Shown in pieces: positions 15,807 to 23,070 of a DNA stretch of 25,757 nucleotides. The position numbers and the translations under genes were made by a program. The stretch's first letter is position 1, and every line of letters starts with the position of its first letter. The notes beneath the pieces were generated by a model, which had not been told where the DNA came from, made no database searches, and saw only the letters and a list, made by a program, of their open reading frames with translations. The DNA comes from Acidobacteriota bacterium (lineage in GTDB: Bacteria; Acidobacteriota; Terriglobia; Bryobacterales; Bryobacteraceae), in contig JAEZIJ010000090.1 of assembly GCA_023436715.1 (NCBI GenBank), positions 1 through 25,757 on the forward strand, given 5' to 3'.

Positions 15807-16250
15807 TTACGGCATCTTGGCCGTGTCGTCGAAGGCGAGTTCGATTTCTACGGGCTTGCCGGGCTCCACCTTCACGGGTTCGGGTGCGGGCGGCGTCTTG
15901 CTGTACATCCCGAGCGAACTGCCCGAGGGCGGCGGGCCGTTCTGCTCGTCGTCGTACTCTCCCTTGGGGTCGTACGCGGCCACGACGTAGACCGTTCCGG
16001 CGGCGAAGCCCTCGAAGGTCACCGTCTCGTCCTTCTTCGCGGCGAGTTGGATCGAGATCGGCACCGACTGGGTGAACTCCGGAGAGTCGAACAGAAAGAG
16101 GACGATCCTGCGTTGCTGGTCGACCGTTCCGGACCCGGAGTAGTTCACCTTGACCTTGAGAATGCGGTTGGCAGCTTGTTCGGATCCGTAGGCCACCGTG
16201 CCCAACGCTAACGCGGCGCAGGCGAGAGCGAGACAGGCAAGTTTTCGCAT
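15807..16250 (-). CDS. Secreted hypothetical beta-sandwich protein
   Basis: The protein is 147 residues with a signal peptide (MRKLACLALACAALALGTVAYG). AGGAGG lies about 12 bases before the ATG. The mature chain is beta-rich and closes with 'YVVAAYDPKGEYDDEQNGPP' then 'PSGSSLGMYSK', 'PVKVEPGKPVEIELAFDD'. The combination of a surface-exposed Asp/Gly loop and a final 'V-x-V-x-x-G' strand resembles transthyretin/prealbumin-like domains found in exported proteins, and the Asp cluster could bind Ca2+. I do not recognise a specific function. It lies between hemL and the aldo/keto reductase gene, which has the same orientation and ends 60 bases upstream. Confidence 0.7.
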   Translation of the reverse strand: MRKLACLALACAALALGTVAYGSEQAANRILKVKVNYSGSGTVDQQRRIVLFLFDSPEFTQSVPISIQLAAKKDETVTFEGFAAGTVYVVAAYDPKGEYDDEQNGPPPSGSSLGMYSKTPPAPEPVKVEPGKPVEIELAFDDTAKMP

Positions 16251-16309
16251 AGATAGAAGGTTCCTCCTTTAACGGTACGCAGACTCCGCCAAAAAAGATC
16301 CGCTGGCGG

Positions 16310-17278
16310 TCAATTTGCGCCTTCAAACACGCGATTGATTTCGTTCACCTCATCGCTCGTGAGTTCCACGGTGCCTGCGTGTGCGTTCTCCATCGCCTGT
16401 TGGGGGTTCCGGGCTCCGGCGAGCGCGTGTGTGACTCCGGGCTGCGCTACTGTCCAGGCGATGACAAGCTGGCCAAGGGTGAGTCCGCGCTGTTTCGCGA
16501 TTGGCCGGATGCGGTCCAGCATTCCCTCTATCTTCGCTCGGGCTTCCGGCGCGAACCGGGGATTGTTCCTGCGCAGATCGTCCCCCTTGAACTTTCGTTC
16601 GGGGCCGATCTTGCCGGTGAGCAGGCCGTGCGCGAGCGGCGAGTATGCCACGACGGAAATCCCCTGCTCGCGGCAGTGCGGAATGAGAGCCGCCTCGTGG
16701 TTGCGGTCGATCAGGCTGTACCGCTCCTGATCCGTGTCCACGGGGCCGAAGCGCTGGTATTCCCGCAGCGTCTCCACCGTGATGTTGCTCACGCCGATGG
16801 CACGGATTTTGCCCTGCCGCTTCAGGTCCAGCAACGCCGTCATCGTCTCCTCGACGGGCGTGGTGGGGTCCTGCCAGTGTGTCTGGTATAGGTCGATGTG
16901 ATCCGTGCGGAGCCGTTTCAGGCTCTGTTCGAGTTCGTAGCGGATCGAATCCGCCCCGAGGTAGCGGTGGACGGGCTTGCCCGCCTGCTCGAAAAACAGA
17001 CGTCCCTTCGCGGTGTGCCAGGCCAGGCCGCACTTGGTGGCGAGCACTACCTGCTCGCGCCTGCCGGCAATCGCCTTGCCCACGATCTCCTCGGAGATCC
17101 CGAGGCCGTATGCCGGGGCGGTGTCGATCAGCGTGATCCCGTGGTCAAGCGATGCCTGAATCGCACAGACCGCGTCGCCTTCATCGGCGCCTCCCCACAT
17201 CCAGCCGCCGATTGCCCAAGCACCGAAGCCCACAATGGAAGCCTCTATGCCGGACTGTCCCAAAGCTCTGTAGTGCAT
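16310..17278 (-). CDS. Aldo/keto reductase
   Basis: The 322-residue protein is a full-length AKR barrel. The catalytic tetrad is visible: Asp52 and Tyr57 in 'LIDTAPAYG', Lys82 in 'LATKCG', His134 in 'YQTHW'. The NAD(P)H-binding end is seen in 'VAYSPLAHGLLTGK' and 'ALAGARNPQQAMENA'. Such enzymes reduce sugar or carbonyl compounds with NADPH in the cytoplasm. The 'LGQSGIEASIVGFGAWAIGG' opening is like the YajO/Tas-type and general stress AKRs. The substrate is not determinable. It is transcribed away from the repeat-rich spacer at 17279-17714. Confidence 0.93.
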   Translation of the reverse strand: MHYRALGQSGIEASIVGFGAWAIGGWMWGGADEGDAVCAIQASLDHGITLIDTAPAYGLGISEEIVGKAIAGRREQVVLATKCGLAWHTAKGRLFFEQAGKPVHRYLGADSIRYELEQSLKRLRTDHIDLYQTHWQDPTTPVEETMTALLDLKRQGKIRAIGVSNITVETLREYQRFGPVDTDQERYSLIDRNHEAALIPHCREQGISVVAYSPLAHGLLTGKIGPERKFKGDDLRRNNPRFAPEARAKIEGMLDRIRPIAKQRGLTLGQLVIAWTVAQPGVTHALAGARNPQQAMENAHAGTVELTSDEVNEINRVFEGAN

Positions 17279-17363
17279 GAATTCATCTTAAAGGAATGCG
17301 ATGATTGCCGAAACTCCCTTGAAAACCACTGGGCGCGCCCCCGCGAATCCGCCAAACCGCCCA

Positions 17364-17412
17364 CTCGCGGTCGCGGCTTGGAACCGGCACGAAACCGGGT
17401 CGCGACCGCGAG
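17364..17412. repeat. REP-like inverted repeat, second copy of the family at 163-229
   Basis: CTCGCGGTCGCG (17364-17375) pairs exactly with CGCGACCGCGAG (17401-17412) around a 25-base loop. The CGGTCGCGGCT core and the flanking GAGGGAG are shared with the repeat at 163-229. Confidence 0.65.
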
Positions 17413-17478
17413 GGAGTTCGGGCATGGCCCGTTCCGGGCCGCAACCAAGGAAGAAAATCAGTAGCGCGCGCCGTGAGA

Positions 17479-17555
17479 AATCGGCGTTCATCGGTGTTGA
17501 TCGGCGGCAAAAATGAATTGAATTGGCCGCCGATGAACACTGATGAACGCCGATT
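17479..17555. repeat. Long near-perfect palindrome (30-bp arms)
   Basis: Arms 17479-17508 and 17526-17555 are complementary at 28 of 30 positions around a 17-base AT-rich loop. Each arm also contains an internal direct echo (GTTCATCGGTGTTGATCGG), so the unit is built from a repeated TTSATCGG motif. It is non-coding and unlike the REP family nearby. Confidence 0.75.
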
Positions 17556-17691
17556 CTGGGGAGCTGATCAGTTTTGTAGGGCTGCGCACGCTTCGCCCGT
17601 GGCCGGTCGATCGTGATTTTCGGGAGAGCGGTTTGCCAATCATCATTGCGGCTCTCCGGATATGCGTCCGGAATGCACTCCGAAACCCTGC

Positions 17692-17697
17692 GATAAT
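17692..17697 (+). promoter_or_regulatory. Candidate -10 element (GATAAT) before the PAS histidine kinase
   Basis: GATAAT lies 17 bases before the TTG start at 17715, so the leader would be about 10 bases and include GGGGG. No convincing -35 is present. Confidence 0.3.
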
Positions 17698-17714
17698 CTG
17701 CTTTTGGGGGCCGA

Positions 17715-20066
17715 TTGTTGCTGGGATCACCACACGGAGAGTTGTCAGAAGCCGTCGTCTGGATCACCGATGCCGATCTGCGTATCGTATGGTCCAGCGG
17801 CGCCGGCGTTTCCCTCTGGGGTCTTCCCGATCAGACCGGCCGTACCCTGATGGAGGCGCTTGGAACCGCAGATCCCGAGCACCCCGCGATTGCGGCGGCG
17901 CGCCGGGCTTTGCGCGGCGAAAAATGCGAGTACGATCAGGAACTGGGAGGCAGGAGTTTCAATGTCCTGATCGAGCCGCTTCGCGATTCCAGCGGCAAGA
18001 TTGCCGGTACGACCGGGGTCGCCCTCGAAACGAGTTCCCGGAAGCAGGCTGCTGAAGCCGCTCTGAGATCCGAAGCGCGGCTTGCCGGCATCATCAACAT
18101 CTCCGAAGATGCCATCATCTCGTTCGATGCGGAGCAGAAGATTACGCTGTTCAACCCGGGCGCGGAAAAGATCTTCGGCTACGCTGCCGGCGAGGTAATG
18201 GGGCGCACCATCGATGTGCTTCTCCCCCCGCGGTTCGTCGAACTCCACCGGCGTCACATGCAGCACTTCAGCACGTCCCCGGACGCATTGCGGGCGATGA
18301 ACGAGCGCGGCACTATTTACGGGCGCCGGAAAGACGGCACGGAGTTCCCGGCCGAGGCGTCCATATCGAAATTCGAAGTGGCCGGCGAGGTCGTGTTGAA
18401 CATCCGGCTTCGCGACATCACCGACAGGAAACTCGCGGAAGAACAACTCCAGGCCAGGGCGCGCCAGCAGAGCGCCGTGGCCGAGATCGGTTTACGGGCG
18501 CTCCGTGGCGGAGATCGCGACGAACTGATGCGCGAGATTTGTGAACTGGTCGCGCGGACTCTCATGGTCGAGTTCGTGAAAGTGCTCGAGGTGATTCCCG
18601 GTGGCGATCTCCGTCTGCTCGCTGGTGTCGGGTGGCGCGAAGGCGTGGTGGGCCACCGTGTGTTGCCGGGCGGCCCAGGTTCGCTTGCGGCATACACGTT
18701 GGCATCGAGCGAGCCCGTATTTGTCCGCGATCTCCTCACCGAGAAGCGTTTCGTGGAGTCCTTTCTGGCCGAACATGGCGTCGTGAGCGGGATGAATGTC
18801 ATCATCCACGGGCAGGAGCGTCCTTTCGGCATCCTGGGCGCCCACTCCACTTCGCCCCGCTCCTTCACGCGCGACGACATCAACTTTCTTCAGGCGGTTG
18901 CAAACGTGCTCGCGGCCGCACTCGGGCGGATGCACGCCGAAGAGGAGCTCAGAACCAGCAACGAAACCTTGCAAGTCGTGAATGAGTCTATGCCGGTTGC
19001 GATCTCATTTCTCGACCTCGAAGGCTGTGTCCGGTTTTGGAACCCCGCCGCGGAGCGCCTCTTCGGGTGGAAAGAGGACGAGGTATTGGGCCATCCCATT
19101 CCGGTCATACCCGAGGACCAGGCCGAACAGTTCCGGCAACAACTTGAGGCGTTCCGCCGGGGTGAGAGGCTGACCGGTTTGGAGGCTCGCAGGAGGAAGA
19201 AAGACGGCTCGATCGTCGATGTCGGCTTGTGGAGTGCGCCGCTGCACGATGCTTCCGGAGCAGTCCGCGCCTCGCTCGTCATCGGAGTAGATCTGACCGA
19301 ACGAAAACGCATCGAGGAACAACTGCGGGAGACGCAGAAACTGGAAAGCATCGGTGCGCTCGCCGGCGGCGTCGCGCACGATTTCAACAACCTGCTCACC
19401 GGGATTCTCGGCAACATCAGCCTGGCGCTGGAGCAGACTCCGTCCCAGGATCCCATCCGGGAACTGCTTCGAGGGTCGCTCCATGCGAGCGAACGCGCGG
19501 CTGAACTGGTTCGGCAGTTGCTCGCGTATGCGGGGAAGGGCCGCTTTGTCATCGAGCCGATCGATATTTCGGCCGTTGTGCGCGACGTGGCGCCTCTGCT
19601 GCGGACTTCGGTTCCCAGACAGGTGAGATTCGAACTCCAACTGGCAGACCAACTCCCGCCTGTAAGAGGCGATCACGCGCAGATGCAGCAAATCGTGATG
19701 AACCTGGCCGCCAACGCTGGAGAGGCGATCGGCGATCGTCCCGGCACCGTACTGATTCGCACGGGAACTCGCGATGTCGGGGACGAAACGGAAGGACTCG
19801 CTCCCGGCCCCTATGTAAGCCTCGAAGTCCACGACGACGGTGCCGGAATCGACGAGGCAACCCTGGCGCAGATTTTCGACCCCTTCTTCACAACGAAGTT
19901 CACCGGGCGCGGGTTGGGATTAGCGGCGGTATCGGGCATCGTGCGCGCTCACCACGGGGCCATTCGCGTGACGAGCGAGCGTGGGAAGGGAGCCACGTTC
20001 GAGGTGCTGCTGCCGGCATCCGGGGGGCGCCCGTCCAACCGTGACGGCCGGGTTATGGCACTATAG
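17715..20066 (+). CDS. Soluble PAS/PAS/GAF/PAS sensor histidine kinase
   Basis: The protein is 783 residues from a TTG start at 17715, preceded by GGGGG; nearby TTG codons make the start uncertain by a few residues. Domains in order are: PAS (about 10-110), PAS (115-240, 'ISEDAIISFDAEQKITLFNP'), GAF (255-415), PAS (420-535, 'FWNPAAERLFGWKEDEVLGH'), HisKA with phosphate-accepting His555 in 'GGVAHDFNNLLTGILGN', and HATPase_c with N-box 'MNLAANAGEAI', 'DDGAGID', 'FDPFFTTKFTGRGLGLAAV'. There is no membrane segment and no receiver domain, so it senses a cytoplasmic signal. No response regulator is adjacent, making it an orphan kinase. The 'HDFNNLL' H-box places it in the HPK4-type group. The stop codon overlaps a TATAGT box before tRNA-Arg. 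Confidence 0.92.
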   Translation: MLLGSPHGELSEAVVWITDADLRIVWSSGAGVSLWGLPDQTGRTLMEALGTADPEHPAIAAARRALRGEKCEYDQELGGRSFNVLIEPLRDSSGKIAGTTGVALETSSRKQAAEAALRSEARLAGIINISEDAIISFDAEQKITLFNPGAEKIFGYAAGEVMGRTIDVLLPPRFVELHRRHMQHFSTSPDALRAMNERGTIYGRRKDGTEFPAEASISKFEVAGEVVLNIRLRDITDRKLAEEQLQARARQQSAVAEIGLRALRGGDRDELMREICELVARTLMVEFVKVLEVIPGGDLRLLAGVGWREGVVGHRVLPGGPGSLAAYTLASSEPVFVRDLLTEKRFVESFLAEHGVVSGMNVIIHGQERPFGILGAHSTSPRSFTRDDINFLQAVANVLAAALGRMHAEEELRTSNETLQVVNESMPVAISFLDLEGCVRFWNPAAERLFGWKEDEVLGHPIPVIPEDQAEQFRQQLEAFRRGERLTGLEARRRKKDGSIVDVGLWSAPLHDASGAVRASLVIGVDLTERKRIEEQLRETQKLESIGALAGGVAHDFNNLLTGILGNISLALEQTPSQDPIRELLRGSLHASERAAELVRQLLAYAGKGRFVIEPIDISAVVRDVAPLLRTSVPRQVRFELQLADQLPPVRGDHAQMQQIVMNLAANAGEAIGDRPGTVLIRTGTRDVGDETEGLAPGPYVSLEVHDDGAGIDEATLAQIFDPFFTTKFTGRGLGLAAVSGIVRAHHGAIRVTSERGKGATFEVLLPASGGRPSNRDGRVMAL

Positions 20067-20089
20067 TTTCATGCGCTTCAAAAAAGCGC
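20062..20089 (+). promoter_or_regulatory. Candidate tRNA promoter -10 (TATAGT) and leader hairpin
   Basis: TATAGT is at 20062-20067, overlapping the kinase stop codon. Downstream, GCGCTT (20073-20078) pairs with AAGCGC (20084-20089) around a 5-base loop, just before the tRNA. The -35 is weak. Confidence 0.35.
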
Positions 20090-20095
20090 AGCTCA

Positions 20096-20166
<71 letters not shown>

Positions 20167-20172
<6 letters not shown>

Positions 20173-20310
20173 CTTTTCAACGATTTCGACGCGTGATAGT
20201 TCCCTCAGGATGTCGGCCGGGGTTTCGAGTTCGATGGGCTTCGCGGGGCGGGCGCGGCCTGCCTCTTGCGTGGATTTCTCATAGAATCCTCCTGAGCCTG
20301 TGATCCTCAT
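20167..20310 (-). CDS. 47-residue ORF ending inside the tRNA-Arg 3' end
   Basis: The frame runs from ATG 20310 to a TAG formed by the complement of the tRNA ...CTA (20167-20169). The product opens MRITGSGGFYEKSTQEAGRA and ends 'PADILRELSRVEIVEKW'. It starts 15 bases after the toxin stop on the same strand, so it would be third in that operon. There is no good ribosome site and a stop lies five codons upstream of the ATG. I recognise no family. It could be a true small gene, or the tail of a longer gene cut by integration at the att site. The helical, charged C-terminus looks protein-like rather than random. Confidence 0.35.
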
Positions 20311-20325
20311 GCGCCGGATAGGCGG

Positions 20326-20721
20326 TTAGCATCTTGCCCGCCTGATTGTGGAGTTCTTGTAAACATAGAATACACAAGGCCCTTTTGTCCGCTGAACCGC
20401 CGCAATGATGCGAGGTATGGCGTCGACGATGATCCGGGCGGTTTCGGTTCCCCGTACATTTCCGCAGATGACGATGAAGACCCGAAGCCCGGCATCGCGG
20501 AGGGCTTGGAGTTCCAGCGGACGGTAGCGGATCTTCTCGTCTTTGGTCAGAACGATCCAACGACGGTCCAAGCGAGCCATCCATTCCTGATCGGGGGTGT
20601 TCGGCGGGAAATGCTCATCATGGATCTTGTAGGTATAGTCGGCATCACGCAGCGCCGTGGGGACGTCGCATTTACCGAGAGAGCGATCAAGGAAGAAGAC
20701 TGGCGGGTTACGCGGCTTCAC
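20326..20721 (-). CDS. vapC: PIN-like toxin, VapC45 type
   Basis: The 131-residue protein matches the PIN-like family that includes M. tuberculosis VapC45 (138 residues). Acidic residues of a PIN nuclease are in place: Asp12 in 'FFLDRSLG', Asp35 in 'HDEHF', Asp44 in 'NTPDQEW' and Asp61 in 'IVLTKDEKIRYRPLE'. A central strand 'VFIVICGN' follows. PIN toxins are Mg2+-dependent ribonucleases that stop translation until neutralised by the antitoxin. Its start overlaps the end of the upstream antitoxin gene by 14 bases, the usual arrangement. It lies inside the 1.37-kb att-flanked segment. The family match comes from motifs and gene pairing, not from a search. Confidence 0.8.
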   Translation of the reverse strand: MKPRNPPVFFLDRSLGKCDVPTALRDADYTYKIHDEHFPPNTPDQEWMARLDRRWIVLTKDEKIRYRPLELQALRDAGLRVFIVICGNVRGTETARIIVDAIPRIIAAVQRTKGPCVFYVYKNSTIRRARC

Positions 20722-21388
20722 AGCGCAACGCTTCCTCGATCTCCTCCGGATTCAACCCATAGTCGCTAGCGAGGTGAGCGGGGGAATCTCCGGCACGGAA
20801 GCGGCTCATGATCACGGAAGTGGCCACACCGCGGACAGATGGGCGCCCGAACGAAACCAAGGGATTCACGACAACGATCTTGGGAGCGCCGGCCTCCTCC
20901 ACCGGTCTGGTGAAGGGGTAGAGCTTGACGGGCAGTCCGGAGGCATCGCGGTCGATCCGCTCGAGCTGTGGAAGGAAGTCTTTGATCTCCAGCTGACCTC
21001 CTCTGGAAGCGTTGACGATCTTCTTTTCGATCTCCTCAATGAACAGGCATCGCCCGTCGGTCTGGAAGCTCTGATCGATGAGCGGCCGCGGGGTTTCAAA
21101 GCGCTTGCGGACGTAGTCGAGGGCCGGGCGGATCATCTGGAGTTTGACACCATGCTTCTTGCGGATGCCGGTGAGGACGTGGGCTTCCACCAGGTTCATG
21201 AACGAAAGAAACCGCCGCGCCGGGTCGTCCATCTGGAAGACTGGCCGGGCACTCTCCTTTCCGAGGCTCCAGTTGCGCAGGGTTTCGACGGGGATTCGGA
21301 GATAGCGGGCAGCCTCCACGAAGCTGTACGCCGGCAGGACACGCGGATCCCGACCCCCGTATATCTCGAATTTGCCCATTCTCGCCAT
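20708..21388 (-). CDS. vapB: DUF433-containing antitoxin, VapB45 type
   Basis: The 226-residue protein is close in length to VapB45 (about 239). The N-terminus has a helix-turn-helix-like segment 'SFVEAARYLRIPVETLRNWS' (about 22-41), suited to DNA binding. The middle is helical. The C-terminal DUF433 domain is 'PLVSFGRPSVRGVATSVIMS' followed by 'RFRAGDSPAHLASDYGLNPE'. It should bind the toxin and repress the operon. A 7-bp inverted repeat ATGCGAT/ATCGCAT (21387-21393 and 21409-21415) spans the start codon and the -10 box, a natural autoregulation site. ATG 21388 is used; an ATG three codons later is also possible. Confidence 0.8.
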   Translation of the reverse strand: MARMGKFEIYGGRDPRVLPAYSFVEAARYLRIPVETLRNWSLGKESARPVFQMDDPARRFLSFMNLVEAHVLTGIRKKHGVKLQMIRPALDYVRKRFETPRPLIDQSFQTDGRCLFIEEIEKKIVNASRGGQLEIKDFLPQLERIDRDASGLPVKLYPFTRPVEEAGAPKIVVVNPLVSFGRPSVRGVATSVIMSRFRAGDSPAHLASDYGLNPEEIEEALRCEAA

Positions 21389-21415
21389 GCGATCCGTTCA
21401 GGAATATTATCGCAT
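21387..21415 (-). promoter_or_regulatory. Putative promoter/operator of the vapBC45 operon
   Basis: On the minus strand GATAAT (21411-21406) is 17 bases before the antitoxin ATG, and GTGAGA (21434-21429) lies 17 bases further upstream as a possible -35. The inverted repeat ATGCGAT-N15-ATCGCAT covers the -10 box and the start codon. Confidence 0.45.
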
Positions 21416-21518
21416 CACAGTATACTCTTCTCACCGCCGGGGCGTCCGCGCGCCGGGCTTCTCTGTGGTGGGGTTCACGTTCTCCTCGGAGGAGCAGTTG
21501 TCATGCTGGGTGCGGTGG

Positions 21519-21543
21519 GGTTCGAGTCCTTCCGCGCCTACCA
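21519..21543. repeat. Right attachment-site repeat (copy of tRNA-Arg 3' end)
   Basis: These 25 bases equal 20148-20172 exactly. The preceding bases show no tRNA anticodon or D arm, so this is not a second tRNA gene. Its complement supplies the last Trp codon and TAG stop of the E1-like gene. Confidence 0.8.
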
Positions 21544-22302
21544 TTCCAAGGTCAGCTCCGCGACTTTGTTTTCGTCGCAGACCGCGCAGCCTTTCTTGAT
21601 TTTGGCGTACGTGACCGCGTACGGCCGGAAGCCTTCGTAATCGAGATTCACGATCCAGAGCGGGCGTTCGAGATCGATAGTTTCCCGGGCTCCTAGTATC
21701 CCGAGGACGACATGAAAGGCGACGCCCGCGACGGCCAGAACGGAACCCCACAACCCGGCGCGCGCGGGCGTACGTGTCTCGTCGAAGTCCGGATCGGTGT
21801 AGCGCTCCGGGCCACCCGCCTCGGGTTCCGCATTGCGGAACTGGGCAAAGCACTCCCGGCACGGCGTCCGGCCGGGCACGCAAACTTGCACTTCTCCCGC
21901 GCGGACCGCTCCGTACGCCCCTACGAATATCGCTGGAAGCCCCGAGGCGAGGGAAACGGCATTCACCGTCGATTCGCATCTGCGCGAATCGGCGCAGCAC
22001 AGAAGCACGCCCTCCGCCCCGGTGAACCTCTCCCGTCTCGCTTCAATCTGAACTTCGGGGTTGATCTCGCGAAGGTGGTCCGACAAGGCATGCACCTTTG
22101 CGCGCCCCACATCTCTTGCGGTAAGCACATGCCGGCCGACGTTCTCGATGGCAAGCTCTTCCGGATCGATCAGCGTGAGGCGCCCAAGGCCCGCGCGGAC
22201 CAGCATATCCGCCAGAGCGGAGCCGAAGCTTCCGCACCCGATAACGGAGACGTGCGCTTCCGCGAGCGCCTCGCGTTCGCGTGTGTTTCTGGCGTAGAAC
22301 AC
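21538..22302 (-). CDS. E1-like ThiF-family adenylating enzyme
   Basis: The 254-residue protein is a single E1/ThiF/MoeB adenylation domain. The ATP site is 'VIGCGSFGSALADMLVRAG' (20-38) with Asp46 in 'LIDPEEL', Asn54 and Arg57 in 'IENVGRH', and 'CADSRRCESTVNAV' near 103. A Zn ribbon is formed by Cys148/Cys151 and Cys239/Cys242. The crossover-loop region between (about 152-190) contains no Cys, so a canonical E1 thioester Cys is not evident. Such enzymes adenylate the C-terminus of a ubiquitin-like protein. The GTG start at 22302 lies one base after the stop of the E2-like gene, so the two are translationally coupled. The stop codon falls in the att repeat. Confidence 0.88.
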   Translation of the reverse strand: MFYARNTREREALAEAHVSVIGCGSFGSALADMLVRAGLGRLTLIDPEELAIENVGRHVLTARDVGRAKVHALSDHLREINPEVQIEARRERFTGAEGVLLCCADSRRCESTVNAVSLASGLPAIFVGAYGAVRAGEVQVCVPGRTPCRECFAQFRNAEPEAGGPERYTDPDFDETRTPARAGLWGSVLAVAGVAFHVVLGILGARETIDLERPLWIVNLDYEGFRPYAVTYAKIKKGCAVCDENKVAELTLEW

Positions 22303-22303
22303 A

Positions 22304-22705
22304 CTATTCTTCTATTCCGGCGAACAGCCCCGGCCACCGCCCGCGCGGAGGACGGCGGGAGGCAGGGACTTCCGGTGCGTCGTACTCGTCGATGTACCGG
22401 ACCGCGGCCAGCAGCGTATTTGCGAAAGTCGACCGCGCGGCCACCCACCTCCTGCTCACGCACAGCCATCGCCGTCCGTTCCCGATCCAGTGATGTCCAA
22501 TCGGCGGGTCCATGTAGATACTGGGCGGATATTGAGGATAGCCGGTCTTCTCCGATTCCAGCACCACATGATATGTGCGCCCCGACGCCTTGCCCTTCAG
22601 CCAACCCTCAAATCCAAAAAGCGTGTTGCGCATGAACGGCTGGAACTGAGGGAACACGCTCTGCATCAGCTCCTTTTCCTTCTCCCAGCGCACGTCCGTC
22701 AACAT
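22304..22705 (-). CDS. E2-like (ubiquitin-conjugating-fold) protein
   Basis: The 133-residue protein shows the prokaryotic E2 pattern: beta meander 'GWLKGKASGRTYHVVLES', the Pro-rich 'YPQYPPSIYMDPP' (56-68), 'IGHHWIGNGRRWLCV' with the expected catalytic Cys82, then the long helix 'STFANTLLAAVRYIDEYD'. His71/His72 lie where E2 enzymes carry the HPN-type motif. Eukaryotic E2s accept a ubiquitin-like protein from E1 as a thioester and transfer it to targets. The start ATG 22705 comes 4 bases after the stop of the 53-residue gene, and the E1-like gene follows directly, so the three form one operon. The assignment is by motif reading and E1 partnership. Confidence 0.75.
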   Translation of the reverse strand: MLTDVRWEKEKELMQSVFPQFQPFMRNTLFGFEGWLKGKASGRTYHVVLESEKTGYPQYPPSIYMDPPIGHHWIGNGRRWLCVSRRWVAARSTFANTLLAAVRYIDEYDAPEVPASRRPPRGRWPGLFAGIEE

Positions 22706-22709
22706 CGTG

Positions 22710-22871
22710 CTATGCCCAAACGGTTTCCGGTAGCTTTACTCTGCGTTCTTCGGTTCCCCGCTCCTGCTCGACACGGATCACGGCCTCGCTTCCCTGCACT
22801 TCGACTTCCGGAACATCCCGTTCTTCCGGAACCGGCTCGTCAACGATTGTCATACCCTCTCTGAATGGCAT
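22710..22871 (-). CDS. 53-residue acidic small protein, first gene of the E2-E1 operon
   Basis: The frame starts at ATG 22871 with AGGAGG 9 bases upstream, a strong site that supports a real gene. The protein is highly charged (opening MPFREGMTIVDEPVPEERDV) and has three possible beta strands, ending 'RRVKLPETVWA'. It has no signal peptide. It is too short for a complete ubiquitin fold and has no C-terminal Gly-Gly, so it is not an obvious modifier. Its place before E2 and E1 is nevertheless where Bil/Bub-type operons encode the ubiquitin-like protein. It could be a modifier with an unusual tail, a degraded one, or an adaptor. I recognise no family. Confidence 0.6.
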   Translation of the reverse strand: MPFREGMTIVDEPVPEERDVPEVEVQGSEAVIRVEQERGTEERRVKLPETVWA

Positions 22872-23070
22872 GATTCTTCCCCTCCTAAGTGAGTGATGGT
22901 GCGCGCGTAAGTTGGCGGTGCGGTCCGCCGGGCTCTCCCCTGGAGCCAACGCTGGAGATGCGCGGGTGAAAGCGGTTCATGTTTCCACCGTTTAGCCGCA
23001 ATTGCCCGGCACCCATCGAGGGATCCGGAACACAAGGAGCATCGCCGGCCGACGCAGCCCGCGCGCAAGC

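Larger units (their letters stand above)
17279..17714. other. Repeat-rich intergenic region without a gene
   Basis: No credible coding sequence is seen in these 436 bases. They hold a REP-like inverted repeat (17364-17412), a small perfect hairpin GGCCCG-TTC-CGGGCC (17426-17440), a 30-bp-arm palindrome (17479-17555), two TCCGGA sites 12 bases apart (17655-17660 and 17667-17672) and a GATAAT -10-like box (17692-17697) before the histidine kinase gene. Confidence 0.7.

Noticed and set aside
21519..21543. Possible second tRNA-Arg gene
   Set aside because: Only the T-arm to CCA part is present; no D arm, anticodon arm or 5' acceptor strand precedes it.
21502..21640. Plus-strand ORF with GGAGG upstream running through the right att copy
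   Set aside because: It is antisense to the end of the E1-like gene and has no recognisable product; the ribosome-site match is probably chance.
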